Of a DNA stretch of 37,151 nt, positions 7,060-15,942 are shown piece after piece (the stretch's first letter is position 1; every line of letters starts with the position of its first letter). The translations under genes were made by a program, and so were the position numbers. The notes beneath the pieces were generated by a model. That model worked only from the letters and a program-made list of their open reading frames with translations. It did no database searches and was not told where the DNA came from. The stretch comes from a virus: the IMG/VR virus record IMGVR_UViG_3300045581_000062, positions 1 through 37,151 of that record. One strand, given 5' to 3'.

Positions 7060-8688
7060 TTAGTCCTCTAAAAGTCCGGCTTTGCCGCGCTGCTTTTTCG
7101 GCGTTGCGGCAGTTACGTCAAGCCTTTTGTTTACTATATTAGTTAGTCTTTTTTCCAGCGACTCACTTCTACGAATGTTGCCTGGGTTGAATGAAGGTGG
7201 GTTAGCCTCAAGAGCTGCCAATCTTGACCCATATCCAGCTTGCTCAAGCAAAGACCTGTATTTTGGATCTTTTGTCAGCAATGTAGCAAAGTCTGCCACC
7301 CCTTTAATTTTATCTTCGTTAATAACACCACTTGCGACTAAATCGCTAATGGTAACGTCTTGTCCACTTTTAAGTAGTCGCTGCCGCTCTTCAACTGCCG
7401 GTTTCACATAAGACCAAACCGTTTCTTGAACCTCTGCCGGAGTCCACTTCCTGCCTGTAGCTTCTTCTAAAACTTTTGCGGCTTGACGCGCGGTGACATT
7501 CGCAGCGTAATAACCAGGCCCTTTCATGCCAAGCTTTTCTCCACTTGCGGCTTTTCTTGCTGCGCCAGCGAATAGATCTTGCATGATTCCGTATGCGTTA
7601 GCCATCCATGTGTCGTTTGTTACTTCCGCCATGTCTCCTAATAGGTTTCTCATAAATGAGTCAACCTTCGGCCCTGATAGAATCAATGATTCTGGGTCTG
7701 GCGTGGCCAAAGATCTAACGCTGTTATTTGTCCATGCGTCAAGAACAGATGCGCGTCTAACCAAGTCTGCATTCTCTGGAGATGAATCAGAAAATGCTTG
7801 AATTCTTTTTAGTAGTGCAGACTTTGATTTTGATTTAATTCCAAGTCTGTTTCCTAAAGACTCAAGTTGAGATGCGCTTCTTTCCGCCAGCGGCGATTGC
7901 TGTACGCTATCGCCCATGATCTTAATGATTGAATCTCTATCGGTCGGGCGCCCAGATGCATTCCAGTTTTTCCAAACGCTCAGCGCGTTTTGCAAGTTTG
8001 ATTCAACACTGGTTTGCGGGGAAAGAGAAGAAAGTAGCGCGGTAAATCTCGGCGCATCATCTCCGAATACAGTTTTAATTGCATCTCCACTTGTCGAATA
8101 CCATCCCAACTTGGCGCGGCCAGCGTAAGCCATCGCAGCCGTATCCTCTGGGTTCATGGTCTTGTGTGTCTCAAGCAATCCGCCAGTCTTTTGCGCGCTT
8201 TTTGGTGTAATTTCTTGAAATTCTTTTTCAGTTAAAAATTCACGCAATGTTCCGTATAACTGCGGATTTGATTGACGCAATGCCTCTGCTTCTTGCTCAG
8301 TCAGTCTTAATGTCTGCCCACTTGGCGCGCGAAACATGCGCATCGGATTTAAGAATGAAGGCAGGTATTCTCCAGCGGCTTGAGGGCTTTGTAATGCTTG
8401 TGATGCGCGCTGCATTTCTGCCTGCGCCATCTGCGTCATCATTTCTCTAGGATTTTGTGCAAACGCTTTTCCTATTTCGTATGCGCCAAGTATTCCTCCT
8501 CGTACAGTCCCGGCAGGATCTTGAACGAAACGAGAACCAAGGTCAGCCGCGCTTGTCGCAAGATTGCGCCCAAAATTGTAAACACCTTGACCAAATTGGG
8601 AGACGGCAGGCGACCCGGCAATCGCCTCTTCAATCGCTTGCGATTCTGGGTCTAAAAGCCCAGCAGGCATTCTTTTTTTACTTGCCAT
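7060..8688 (-). CDS. Large virion-cluster protein of unknown function
   Basis: 542 residues counted from ATG 8688, which has GGAAG about seven bases upstream; the open frame extends to 8772. It begins MASKKRMPAGLLDPESQAI. A Gln/Ala/Arg-rich region and LNPMRMFRAPSGQTLRL follow. A conserved-looking centre contains KLGWYSTSGDAIKTVFGDD and RFTALLSSLSPQTSVESNLQ, which resembles a domain seen in large multi-domain phage proteins (DUF7178-like; from memory, not checked). It ends KKQRGKAGLLED. An internal head protein or an enzyme carried in the virion are both possible. AT content is higher than in the neighbouring structural genes. Confidence 0.65.
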   Translation of the reverse strand: MASKKRMPAGLLDPESQAIEEAIAGSPAVSQFGQGVYNFGRNLATSAADLGSRFVQDPAGTVRGGILGAYEIGKAFAQNPREMMTQMAQAEMQRASQALQSPQAAGEYLPSFLNPMRMFRAPSGQTLRLTEQEAEALRQSNPQLYGTLREFLTEKEFQEITPKSAQKTGGLLETHKTMNPEDTAAMAYAGRAKLGWYSTSGDAIKTVFGDDAPRFTALLSSLSPQTSVESNLQNALSVWKNWNASGRPTDRDSIIKIMGDSVQQSPLAERSASQLESLGNRLGIKSKSKSALLKRIQAFSDSSPENADLVRRASVLDAWTNNSVRSLATPDPESLILSGPKVDSFMRNLLGDMAEVTNDTWMANAYGIMQDLFAGAARKAASGEKLGMKGPGYYAANVTARQAAKVLEEATGRKWTPAEVQETVWSYVKPAVEERQRLLKSGQDVTISDLVASGVINEDKIKGVADFATLLTKDPKYRSLLEQAGYGSRLAALEANPPSFNPGNIRRSESLEKRLTNIVNKRLDVTAATPKKQRGKAGLLED

Positions 8689-9007
8689 CCTTTTGCTTCC
8701 TATATCTCTCGAGTAAGCGCCGCCCTTTTGCGACCGCGCTGTCTTTCCCACCGTAGTGCCCCCACGCCTCAAGGCTTAACTTGAGGCGCGTCTTGTCTCC
8801 CTGCTCGTCAAAGAGCAGCCCCGGCATTGACCCCATGCGCGTCAAGAACGATCCTTTTCTCCGCATTTCTTGCGGAGATTCTGGCGCGCCCTTCACTGGC
8901 GGCTTCAACGTGCCGCCGGTCTGCGCCTTGTACGACGCACGTCCTTTGGCGTTGAGACCGCCCTTTTTGGACTTGCCTTCAGCGCGCTGCCATGCCGGAG
9001 TCTTCAC
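8678..9007 (-). CDS. DUF6321-like basic protein
   Basis: A 109-residue basic protein with the start (V)KTPAWQRAEGKSKKGGLNAKG that I recognise as DUF6321-like, and a second half with MPGLLFDEQGDKTRLKLSLE and AWGHYGGKDSAVAKGRR. It starts at GTG 9007, overlapping the upstream stop (GTGA). Related small proteins are common in phages near portal or capsid genes. The function is unknown. Confidence 0.65.
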   Translation of the reverse strand: MKTPAWQRAEGKSKKGGLNAKGRASYKAQTGGTLKPPVKGAPESPQEMRRKGSFLTRMGSMPGLLFDEQGDKTRLKLSLEAWGHYGGKDSAVAKGRRLLERYRKQKDGK

Positions 9008-9153
9008 TTGCGCTTCTTCGCCGTCTTCGCCGCAGCCTTGAACGCTGATGCGGTCGGCGCACCCTTCGCGCCAGGCTTGCGCATCTTCTCGCCGCTACCG
9101 GCTGCAATGCGTGCTCGTTTTGCCCAGATGTTTGAATAGAGTCCTTGTTTCAT
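9004..9153 (-). CDS. Small Lys/Ala-rich protein
   Basis: A 49-residue gene beginning with ATG at 9153, which overlaps the stop of the 505-residue gene upstream (ATGA). It begins MKQGLYSNIWAKRARIAAGS, continues with GEKMRKPGAKGAP, and ends in an Ala/Lys-rich tail (AAAKTAKKRK). About a third of the residues are basic. It is linked to the next gene by a GTGA overlap, so three genes form a translationally coupled chain. It may bind nucleic acid; no known function. Confidence 0.7.
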   Translation of the reverse strand: MKQGLYSNIWAKRARIAAGSGEKMRKPGAKGAPTASAFKAAAKTAKKRK

Positions 9154-10667
9154 ACTAAATACTCGTCAAATAACTGCGGTTCTGAAAAATATATCGGCTC
9201 AGGATAGTAAGTCTGAGCCGGAGGCGGCGCATAAAATACTGGCTCTGGCACCGGCTCAGGGATATACATTGGCTGCTGATAAATCGGCAGAGGTGGAGGA
9301 GAATATACCGGCTCAGGAGCAGGCGGCGGTATATAAACCGGGGCCGGAGGTGGCGGAGGCGGTATATAAACCGGCGCTGGCGGTGGCGGTGGAGGCGGAG
9401 GTATGTAAACCGGCGCTGGGGGAGGCGGAACATAAACCGGGGCCGGAGGTGGAGGCGCGATATAAACAGGCTCAGGCTCTTGATACGCAGGAGGCGGAAT
9501 ATAAGACGGTTCCGGTGCGTAATCAAAAACTGGGCTGCTATAAACAGGCTCAAGCTGTTGATACGTCGGCATCGGCTCCTGATAAACCGGAGGCTCATAA
9601 ATAGGCTCCTGCTCTTGATACGCAGGGGGCGTATAAGCAGGCTCTTGAAAAACCGGGAACGGCTCTTGGTATACAGGAGGCTGATATACCGGCTCTTGAG
9701 GCTGATAAAACGGAGCCGGCGGCGGAGAGTATTGCGGCTGCTGCGGCTCAATGTACACAGGCTCCTCAACCATTGGTCGAGACGGCACATATTCTCTTCC
9801 ACGCGAGTCAATATCAGCCACGCGCTGCTCCAGCTCTAACGCTGCCGGAGATCTAATTTCAGAAACGCCCTGCTGCGGCGGCTGAACGACCGGAGCCTGA
9901 ACTTCAGGCTGCACCGGAACGTTCTGCTCAACCGGCAGGGCTTGGTCAAAAGGGAGGCGGAAGTCTCCGTAGCCAAATGACGGCATTTGCGGGCCCATCA
10001 TCGGCGGCTCAAATATAGGCGCAGGGGGCGCAGCCAGGGCCGGGGCCGGCATCGGCGTCGAAGGCGAAGCCGCTGGCTGCTGCGTGGGGACCGAAGCAGG
10101 TACAACTGGCGCAGGAGTCGGCGTCGCAGTGGGCGGCGCGGGAGGCTGTTCTGGCGCGAAGAAATCTTCAAACATTTGACGCCGACGACGCATTCTGCGT
10201 CCCACGTCTCCGCCCATTCCGCCGCTTACTCCGCCGCCAAAAATTGATGTTGCAGCGAACGGATTGAAGGCTGGGCCGCCGTAATATTGCTGCGAAAAAT
10301 ACTGCGAAAATAGATCATTTATGGTCGGCTGATACTGCGGCACAAGTGACTGCTGGCCGTAGCCGAATCCGCCGCCATAGCCGCCCATACCCATGCCGCC
10401 GAAGGTCGTGCCGTAACCGCCTAGACTGCTTGAGAATGGGCTGCCGTATCCTCTTCCGTAGCCGCCCATGCCTCCGCCAAGTTGGGCATAACTATTGCCC
10501 CCCAAGCCGCCGACGCCATAGCCGCCCGAAAACGGGCTGCCATAGACTTGGCTGTATCCGCCGCCATAGCCTTGGTTGGTAATATACGGGTCGCCGCCAA
10601 AGCCGACGCCTCCGTATCCCATGGGAGACTGCATATACTGCGTCTGCCCCCTAAATGCGTTGCTCAT
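9150..10667 (-). CDS. Gly/Tyr- and Pro/Tyr-rich disordered protein
   Basis: A 505-residue protein of extreme composition. Residues 1 to about 106 are Gly/Tyr/Ser-rich (MGYGGVGFGGDPY, GGMGMGGYGGGFGYGQQ). A short folded-looking part follows (TINDLFSQYFSQQYYGG) with a basic cluster (GRRMRRRRQMFEDFF). From about residue 170 to the end it is Pro-rich, and the last 200 residues are dominated by PVYxPP and EPVY units with runs of up to eight prolines. No family is recognised. The Gly/Tyr half resembles phase-separating domains and the Pro/Tyr half resembles extensins. It lies between a structural protein and small basic proteins in the head block, so it is probably virion-associated. The frame is uninterrupted with ATGA overlap downstream, so it is a real gene. 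Confidence 0.75.
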   Translation of the reverse strand: MSNAFRGQTQYMQSPMGYGGVGFGGDPYITNQGYGGGYSQVYGSPFSGGYGVGGLGGNSYAQLGGGMGGYGRGYGSPFSSSLGGYGTTFGGMGMGGYGGGFGYGQQSLVPQYQPTINDLFSQYFSQQYYGGPAFNPFAATSIFGGGVSGGMGGDVGRRMRRRRQMFEDFFAPEQPPAPPTATPTPAPVVPASVPTQQPAASPSTPMPAPALAAPPAPIFEPPMMGPQMPSFGYGDFRLPFDQALPVEQNVPVQPEVQAPVVQPPQQGVSEIRSPAALELEQRVADIDSRGREYVPSRPMVEEPVYIEPQQPQYSPPPAPFYQPQEPVYQPPVYQEPFPVFQEPAYTPPAYQEQEPIYEPPVYQEPMPTYQQLEPVYSSPVFDYAPEPSYIPPPAYQEPEPVYIAPPPPAPVYVPPPPAPVYIPPPPPPPPAPVYIPPPPPPAPVYIPPPAPEPVYSPPPLPIYQQPMYIPEPVPEPVFYAPPPAQTYYPEPIYFSEPQLFDEYLV

Positions 10668-10675
10668 ACGTCACC

Positions 10676-12037
10676 CTATGCCGTCAAATCGTAGAAAGCC
10701 AATGAACCAATCGCAGAGCCGGTGCCGCTCAGAATTCTAACGGCCACGGTGTACACGTCACTCGTCCCGGCGATTGTCGATCCGAGTTGCATATCGAAGT
10801 TATAAACCAAGTCATTCTGTGACTGTGCGCCAGATTGGTTGCTGGCCGTTGCGTACTCGTTTAGCACGACATCACCGCCAGTCATGGCGGTCGCAGAAAC
10901 ATCAAAGTCTACGTTTGCAAAAGTTGTCGTGTCGTAAGATGCGGAGGTCAGCGTTGCGTTTTTAATCAGCGCAATCTCATACTCTCCATTAGCAATTGGC
11001 AGCACTCTAATTTGCTTGGGGATGATTACAGAACCAAGAGCATCGGAAGCAAGACGAATGGAGACAAGCGGCACAAAAGAAGTTCCGATGCCTGTTAATG
11101 TCGTCGTTCGTCTTGCCACCTGCTCAACGGACATCTGCTCATATCCGCCCTCTGACATCACAGAGGAGCAAATCTGCTTCATGCTTGAGGCTGATGCCGT
11201 AAGCGCCGTGTTCTCAATCTCTAAACGAATCGGCAGAGTCGCGGTCTGCATATAGACGGACGTGACCTCGTTGGCATTGTCGAATGTGTGGGCCGTGATG
11301 TACTCACCATCAACGACAAACCCGACTCTAACGGAACCAACGCCAAGCCACTCAAAATCCATGAACATGATCTGAGCCTTGGTCGTGTCTAGCGTTACCC
11401 CGCTCGCCCCGCTTCCATCCAGCTTGTCGCCATTCCATGACGACTGCACGACCTTTCTGGTGTCGCTCGGAGATCCGCTCGTGTACGTTCTGATAATGAA
11501 CGACAGCTCTGCGTTTTCGCGCTGCAGGAAAACGCCGTTGTTGGTGTCGAAATATCCAACCCTTTGGCGCAGCCCTGTCTTGGCTGCCGCCATGACAAAT
11601 GTTGAGATGACGAGCAAGCTTTTTCCAGGCTGGTACGGAAAATATCGCTTTGTCTGACGGATCACCTTATCGCCTGATGCCGTCGTGACATCCATCCTTA
11701 CGGCAGCCTCGTTAGACAAAAACGTAGTCGTGCCAGATCCGGTCAGCGACGTATCAAACGCCGGGTCTGACGCGTAGCGGTTCTGGCTATCAAAGAGCGT
11801 GAACGGCTGCGAGACTCGCAGCCGTCCAAACGCATCAAAGTTGTTTTTATCTAGTAAGTTCAAGTTTTCAAGACTATTGATGAATTTAACGATCTCAAGC
11901 TGATTCCCGGCCAATAGGCTGAGGTACAGTTTGAGCTGGTTGTTGATCTGGTTTTGGTACTGCGCAGAGTAAGCCTGTGGCGCCACGTTTGGGTTTGGCG
12001 GCTGCGGTACGAAAACCCCCTCTAATGGCGCTGACAT
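10676..12037 (-). CDS. Virion structural protein
   Basis: A 453-residue protein. The first 60 residues are flexible and helical (PPNPNVAPQAYSAQYQNQIN). Then comes the segment NFDAFGRLRVSQPFTLFDSQ, which I recognise from large structural proteins of environmental phages. The rest is beta-rich, with Thr/Ser/Val strands such as YTSGSPSDTRKVVQSSWNGD and DVYTVAVRILSGTGSAIGS. It is probably a head decoration or tail-associated protein. It follows the portal gene after four bases. No enzyme motif is visible. Confidence 0.65.
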   Translation of the reverse strand: MSAPLEGVFVPQPPNPNVAPQAYSAQYQNQINNQLKLYLSLLAGNQLEIVKFINSLENLNLLDKNNFDAFGRLRVSQPFTLFDSQNRYASDPAFDTSLTGSGTTTFLSNEAAVRMDVTTASGDKVIRQTKRYFPYQPGKSLLVISTFVMAAAKTGLRQRVGYFDTNNGVFLQRENAELSFIIRTYTSGSPSDTRKVVQSSWNGDKLDGSGASGVTLDTTKAQIMFMDFEWLGVGSVRVGFVVDGEYITAHTFDNANEVTSVYMQTATLPIRLEIENTALTASASSMKQICSSVMSEGGYEQMSVEQVARRTTTLTGIGTSFVPLVSIRLASDALGSVIIPKQIRVLPIANGEYEIALIKNATLTSASYDTTTFANVDFDVSATAMTGGDVVLNEYATASNQSGAQSQNDLVYNFDMQLGSTIAGTSDVYTVAVRILSGTGSAIGSLAFYDLTA

Positions 12038-12041
12038 AGCA

Positions 12042-14276
12042 TCACATTACCTGCGGCGGAACCGGAGGCTGTGGCGCCATCTCTTGCGGCATCTGCGGTG
12101 CAATCGGCGGCAGCGGCTCAAAGGGAACAATCTCTGGGATCACCGGGCGCTGCACAGAGGGCGACGCGATGCGCGGACGCTCAACCATCGCCTTGATCTC
12201 TGCCATGTCCAACTGCGCGCCGTACTTGAGCTGCACCTCGTAAGCGCGAAGCATGAGGTCGGCCTCTTGCTTGTCGCGCTCACGGTCGTCAGCGAGAAGC
12301 GTCTGCTGGCGCTTGAGCTCAAGCTCTGCCTGCGTGTTCTGGATGTTCGCTTGAATCTTCTGCTGCTCAACCTGCGCCAAGATCATCGCCGGGTCTGGCG
12401 GCGGCGGAGGCTGCGGAGGCGGAGGCGGCATCATTGCCGGGTTCAAGAAGAACTCGTCGGCATTCTTGTAGCCAGACGCCTCAACCAATCGCACGAGCGT
12501 GTTGCGGTACTGCTGCGGGGTGACGATAGGATTCTGCGGCCCCATCGTCTGCATGATCTGCTCTTGCTTCTGCGCAATCGACGTGAGCACCGCAATCTTC
12601 TGCTCCTCAGTGCCGCCACCCAGCGCGACATCAATCTCAACGTCCATGTTCGCGTCCCACGACCGTGGGTCAATCGGCACCCACTGGTTGCGGAGGCGCA
12701 CCACCCGCGCTCGGTCTTGGTTTTCTACGACCAACTTGAGAATACCCTTGAACAGGGCGCGCATCCCGGTTTCAGCGAAAATCCGGGCGATCAGCTCAAG
12801 ATGTTGCTGTGCAGCGCTAACGGTCGCAGCGACCGCTGCGCGGGTGGTGCTCTGTAGCGCGCCAGCGTCAAGGCCCATCGCGGCCTTGCTCATGCCGGTG
12901 CGCGTCTCGCGTACCTCATCAAGATACCCGAGCATCGGGAATGCGGCCTGCCCCACGAAGGGGACGGAGAACGGCTGCACGGCGCCGGTCTGGCGCATAC
13001 GGATGACGCCACCGACCTCGGTGTTGAGCACGTCGTCCATGTTGACCTGGCCCTCGACGACGCCGACGCGAGGATGAATCGCGAGCGATAGCGAGTCGAG
13101 CATATTGCGCATGATCGCCGACTTGATCTTTTGCAGGTCGGCGGTCATGTCAAACATGGACAGCCCGATCAGTGCGTGCGGCTCTGGGTCTGGACAGAAA
13201 AGCGCGAACGGTGCTTGCGAGCACGGCTCATTCGACACCATCTTGTACGACGGGCCGATGGTGCAAATCTTACGCAGCTCTGAGATGCCATCCTTGTCGT
13301 AATCGACGCGGATGTACGCCTCGCAGTAGAGCACGCGCTTGTCGTCTTGCGTGCCGCCGGGGCCGTAAGACTGTGCGTACGGGTTACGCGCCAGATACTC
13401 ATCATTTGTATCTAGCTCGTATACACCCATCTGCTCCTGCACCTCCTCCTCGTTGTAGCCCAAGGCCACAAGGTCAGAGACGCGCATCATGCGACGGTGG
13501 GCGACAAGCGTCGCGTCCTCAACCGAGCGAGCGCGACGGTCGATCAAAAACTCTTCCGGCGGGATCGCCTCAACACGCACCCGACCGTCGCGGATTTCGC
13601 GCTTCAACTCCACAGAATAAATCTGCGGCACCGGAAGCGGCATACCCGTCATCGGGTCGACCATCGGCTGCCCGGTCATCGGGTCAACGGGCGGCTGGTA
13701 AGACGGGTCGTCCATTGAGGTGATGGCGCTACCGACAACACCCGGCTCGGACAGCAGCACCGTCAGCGCCGACTCGTCGAGGCCGGTGAAATACTCAGTC
13801 TTGATCTCGACCTTTTCTTCCCAAACATACTTGGCGATGCCTAATGCACCGCGCAAAGCGTCTTTGAACACCGAATGACAGACCAAAAATCCGTTGTTGT
13901 CATTCGTGAAGATGTAGTTGACGTAATCGGTCGCCTGCTCGGATACCGCGATGTCCTCTGGATTACGCGGCGCAAACTGGACGATCTTCTTTGAACCAAA
14001 AAAGACCTTCATCAGCGACGGCATGATGCCGGCGATGGTGTCGCGGACATCGGTCGAGACGACCTGCGAGCGACCCTCTTCCTCGTTACCAAACGGCTCG
14101 CCGCGATAGTACTGAATGGCGCGGGCACGGACGGGTGACAACTCCGCGTCGATAAACGACGTGGCGTCGGTCAGTTCCATCCCGACCAAAGCCTCTAGGT
14201 CGGAGTCCGCCATCGGCTCCTCAATACCTAAAGCGCCCTGAGTCTGCTCAATTAACGAACCGTCTTGGTTATACAT
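12042..14276 (-). CDS. Portal protein
   Basis: A 744-residue portal subunit of the large podovirus type. The ring of twelve subunits is the DNA entry and exit channel of the head. Typical segments are DLEALVGMELTDATSFIDAE, ARAIQYYRGEPFG, SQVVSTDVRDTIAGIMPSLM and VNYIFTNDNNGFLVCHSVFK in the N-terminal half, and a long helical, Gln-rich C-terminal part (AQVEQQKIQANIQNTQAEL) with a Pro-rich stretch (MMPPPPPQPPPPPDPAM). The last part probably forms the barrel. A short hairpin lies just before its ATG. Identity is secure from size, motifs and terminase context. Confidence 0.88.
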   Translation of the reverse strand: MYNQDGSLIEQTQGALGIEEPMADSDLEALVGMELTDATSFIDAELSPVRARAIQYYRGEPFGNEEEGRSQVVSTDVRDTIAGIMPSLMKVFFGSKKIVQFAPRNPEDIAVSEQATDYVNYIFTNDNNGFLVCHSVFKDALRGALGIAKYVWEEKVEIKTEYFTGLDESALTVLLSEPGVVGSAITSMDDPSYQPPVDPMTGQPMVDPMTGMPLPVPQIYSVELKREIRDGRVRVEAIPPEEFLIDRRARSVEDATLVAHRRMMRVSDLVALGYNEEEVQEQMGVYELDTNDEYLARNPYAQSYGPGGTQDDKRVLYCEAYIRVDYDKDGISELRKICTIGPSYKMVSNEPCSQAPFALFCPDPEPHALIGLSMFDMTADLQKIKSAIMRNMLDSLSLAIHPRVGVVEGQVNMDDVLNTEVGGVIRMRQTGAVQPFSVPFVGQAAFPMLGYLDEVRETRTGMSKAAMGLDAGALQSTTRAAVAATVSAAQQHLELIARIFAETGMRALFKGILKLVVENQDRARVVRLRNQWVPIDPRSWDANMDVEIDVALGGGTEEQKIAVLTSIAQKQEQIMQTMGPQNPIVTPQQYRNTLVRLVEASGYKNADEFFLNPAMMPPPPPQPPPPPDPAMILAQVEQQKIQANIQNTQAELELKRQQTLLADDRERDKQEADLMLRAYEVQLKYGAQLDMAEIKAMVERPRIASPSVQRPVIPEIVPFEPLPPIAPQMPQEMAPQPPVPPQVM

Positions 14277-14281
14277 AAAAC

Positions 14282-14295
14282 CGGCACCCGTGCCG
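14282..14295 (-). terminator. Short GC hairpin before portal start
   Basis: On the minus strand, CGGCA and TGCCG form a five- to six-base stem, followed by GG, TTTT and then the portal ATG at 14276. This resembles a weak intrinsic terminator or attenuator between the carbohydrate genes and the portal gene. It could also affect access to the portal ribosome binding site. The stem is short, so the call is tentative. Confidence 0.35.
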
Positions 14296-14315
14296 AAAGT
14301 GTGTCTCTCCTATTG

Positions 14316-15329
14316 TCAAACGAAAAGCGAGGCAATCTGGGTCGGCGTTAGCTTAACCAGCCACGCCTCGCGATCCTTGACACCGAAGGAGAGGATGAAG
14401 TACCCGTCGTGCTCGACGATGCCGGCACAGAACTCAATCTGCTCGCCCTTAAAGTAAAACTCGCGCCCCGCCCGTACCGGCTCAAGGTTGGCGTTATAGG
14501 CAACCAGCCGGTGAGCGTAATAGACTCGGTTCTTGTGCTTGCGGCGCTGGTGGACGACGCCGAGCCACTCGCCACCGTAGGGGATGATCTGCGAGCCGCC
14601 CGACCAGCCTTGCAAGATAGGGAAGGCGCCGAGCCAGATTCGTGTCCTAGCCGGGTAAATCTCAAACGACTCAGCCGGGTGGTGCGAGTACACGAACGCC
14701 AAGCGTGCGCCATTAGCGCATGGCATCCAGTTCTTCTCCATCTCGCGGGTGTGCGGGCTGTGGAGGAACTCAAATCGGTCAATGTGGGTCTTATTTAGCT
14801 TGGCCCACGCCATCGTGGTGCGCACACGGGGGCCGTGATGCAGGGCCGAGCAGGTAAACTGCCACGCACCGTCAAACCAAAAAAGCCGCGCATCCTCAAG
14901 GCCATCGCGGGCAGGCAGCCGGTTCTGGCGTACCTGTAGATCGTCCACCCATTCGACCGACTTTTGCTGCGCCTTAGAGTCAAGCGTCACGAAATAGTTG
15001 CGCGTATTCGGCGCAGGGTCGCCACGGAACCAGATGCCGTCTTCCTCGCCGAGCTCATAGTTCACCGTGCGCACGAGACACGCCAAGTTCCCGTCAGCAT
15101 CCTTGGCAATGGATGGGTTACACGGAAAAAACTTTTCCGACTCCGGCACCGTGAGGCGCACGAAGGCGTCAGCCGGCAGATAGTCGCCTAAGATTACGCC
15201 GCCTTCGGCGGGGAGGGCGGCTTCGGGTCTTTCGGGTCTGGGGCTTTCTTCGACTCCGGCTTCGGCGGCGCTTTCTTGTCGAGGCGCTTTTGGAAGAGCA
15301 GCACGTCGCTTGGCTTTAACATTCATCAT
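14316..15329 (-). CDS. GH130-like beta-propeller glycan enzyme
   Basis: The open frame is 337 codons, but the real start is uncertain. From about residue 57 it looks like a five-bladed beta-propeller of the GH130/GH43 type. Repeating blade motifs are NPSIAKDADGNLACLVRTVN, GLEDARLFWFDGAWQFTCSA, NWMPCANGARLAFVYSHHP, GGSQIIPYGGEWLGVVHQRR and EFCAGIVEHDGYFILSFGV. Known members cleave or phosphorolyse mannosides. The first 45 residues are low-complexity with poor codon usage and lie over another small frame with a better ribosome site. Translation may start later (GTG at residue 57) or by coupling. It sits between a GT25 gene and the portal gene, so a role in glycan trimming or binding is likely. 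Substrate unknown. Confidence 0.7.
   Translation of the reverse strand: MMNVKAKRRAALPKAPRQESAAEAGVEESPRPERPEAALPAEGGVILGDYLPADAFVRLTVPESEKFFPCNPSIAKDADGNLACLVRTVNYELGEEDGIWFRGDPAPNTRNYFVTLDSKAQQKSVEWVDDLQVRQNRLPARDGLEDARLFWFDGAWQFTCSALHHGPRVRTTMAWAKLNKTHIDRFEFLHSPHTREMEKNWMPCANGARLAFVYSHHPAESFEIYPARTRIWLGAFPILQGWSGGSQIIPYGGEWLGVVHQRRKHKNRVYYAHRLVAYNANLEPVRAGREFYFKGEQIEFCAGIVEHDGYFILSFGVKDREAWLVKLTPTQIASLFV
15194..15322 (-). CDS. Small overlapping Lys/Pro-rich ORF
   Basis: A 42-residue frame that overlaps the 5' end of the GH130-like gene. ATG at 15322 has an ideal site (GAGGAG, seven bases upstream), 12 bases after the GT25 stop. The product begins MLKPSDVLLFQKRLDKK and continues Pro/Lys-rich (PPKPESKKAPDPKDPKPPSP). 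Its codons mostly end in G or C, as in the rest of the genome, whereas the competing frame uses many A- and T-ending codons here. I think this frame is translated and the long frame is not, at least over this stretch. Function unknown. Confidence 0.6.
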   Translation of the reverse strand: MLKPSDVLLFQKRLDKKAPPKPESKKAPDPKDPKPPSPPKAA

Positions 15330-15333
15330 CTCC

Positions 15334-15942
15334 TCACATATGGATTGTGGAAGGCATCGGCACGGCCAAGTCTTGCGTGGCCTGCGATACCAGTGGCGGG
15401 ACGGCGGTCAAAACTCGCAGATGCGGCAGGGCGTGCCACTCGAGCAGTATATCGACCGGAGTATTGGCGGGCTTCGTGTACTGCTGCAGCGTCGGGATCG
15501 CACGGCGGCGGTGCCAGATCGCGGCGGTACAGAGCGGGTACTTGATCTCCCACAGGTTCGTGGACTCCTTCTTGCCCGGCTTGTCGGTCGTGCAGCAGGA
15601 GTTCAAGTACACGAGGTCGCACCAGTGCGGTATCTCCTCGCGAATCTGTGCGAAGCGTTCGTTGAAGTTATCGGGCAGGATGAAATCATCCTCAAAGATC
15701 ACGAACTCCTCGTGACCGTCGCGCCATGCGATCTGCCACGCGATGTGCCATGACAGAACAAGACAAGTCGCGCCACGGGTGACGTAATAATCCGTGTGCA
15801 TCGGAATCTCTGACTTGACCTGCATGGTCTTGCCAAAGATGCCTTGGATAAAGTCGAGCTCTATGCCGGCCTTGGCAGCCTGCGCTCGAGCGTGTTCGGT
15901 GCGCTCGGGAGTTTCGGCGAGGGTGATGCAGTAGTATTTCAT
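15334..15942 (-). CDS. GT25 family glycosyltransferase
   Basis: A 202-residue enzyme of glycosyltransferase family 25 (LPS galactosyltransferase type). It begins MKYYCITLAETPERTEHARA, the usual start of the family. It continues with ELDFIQGIFGK and LSWHIAWQIAWRDGHEEFVI, and the metal/nucleotide site FEDD is at residues 83-86. PVDILLEWH near residue 165 fits the acceptor part. The family adds sugars to lipooligosaccharide or collagen-type substrates. Gene overlaps: it starts within the stop of the methyltransferase gene (ATGA). With its neighbours it forms a carbohydrate block between terL and the portal gene. Confidence 0.8.
   Translation of the reverse strand: MKYYCITLAETPERTEHARAQAAKAGIELDFIQGIFGKTMQVKSEIPMHTDYYVTRGATCLVLSWHIAWQIAWRDGHEEFVIFEDDFILPDNFNERFAQIREEIPHWCDLVYLNSCCTTDKPGKKESTNLWEIKYPLCTAAIWHRRRAIPTLQQYTKPANTPVDILLEWHALPHLRVLTAVPPLVSQATQDLAVPMPSTIHM

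Noticed and set aside
9269-10582. Plus-strand frames opposite the Pro/Tyr-rich protein
   Set aside because: They are low-complexity mirrors of the repeat codons, break into several pieces and lack ribosome sites.
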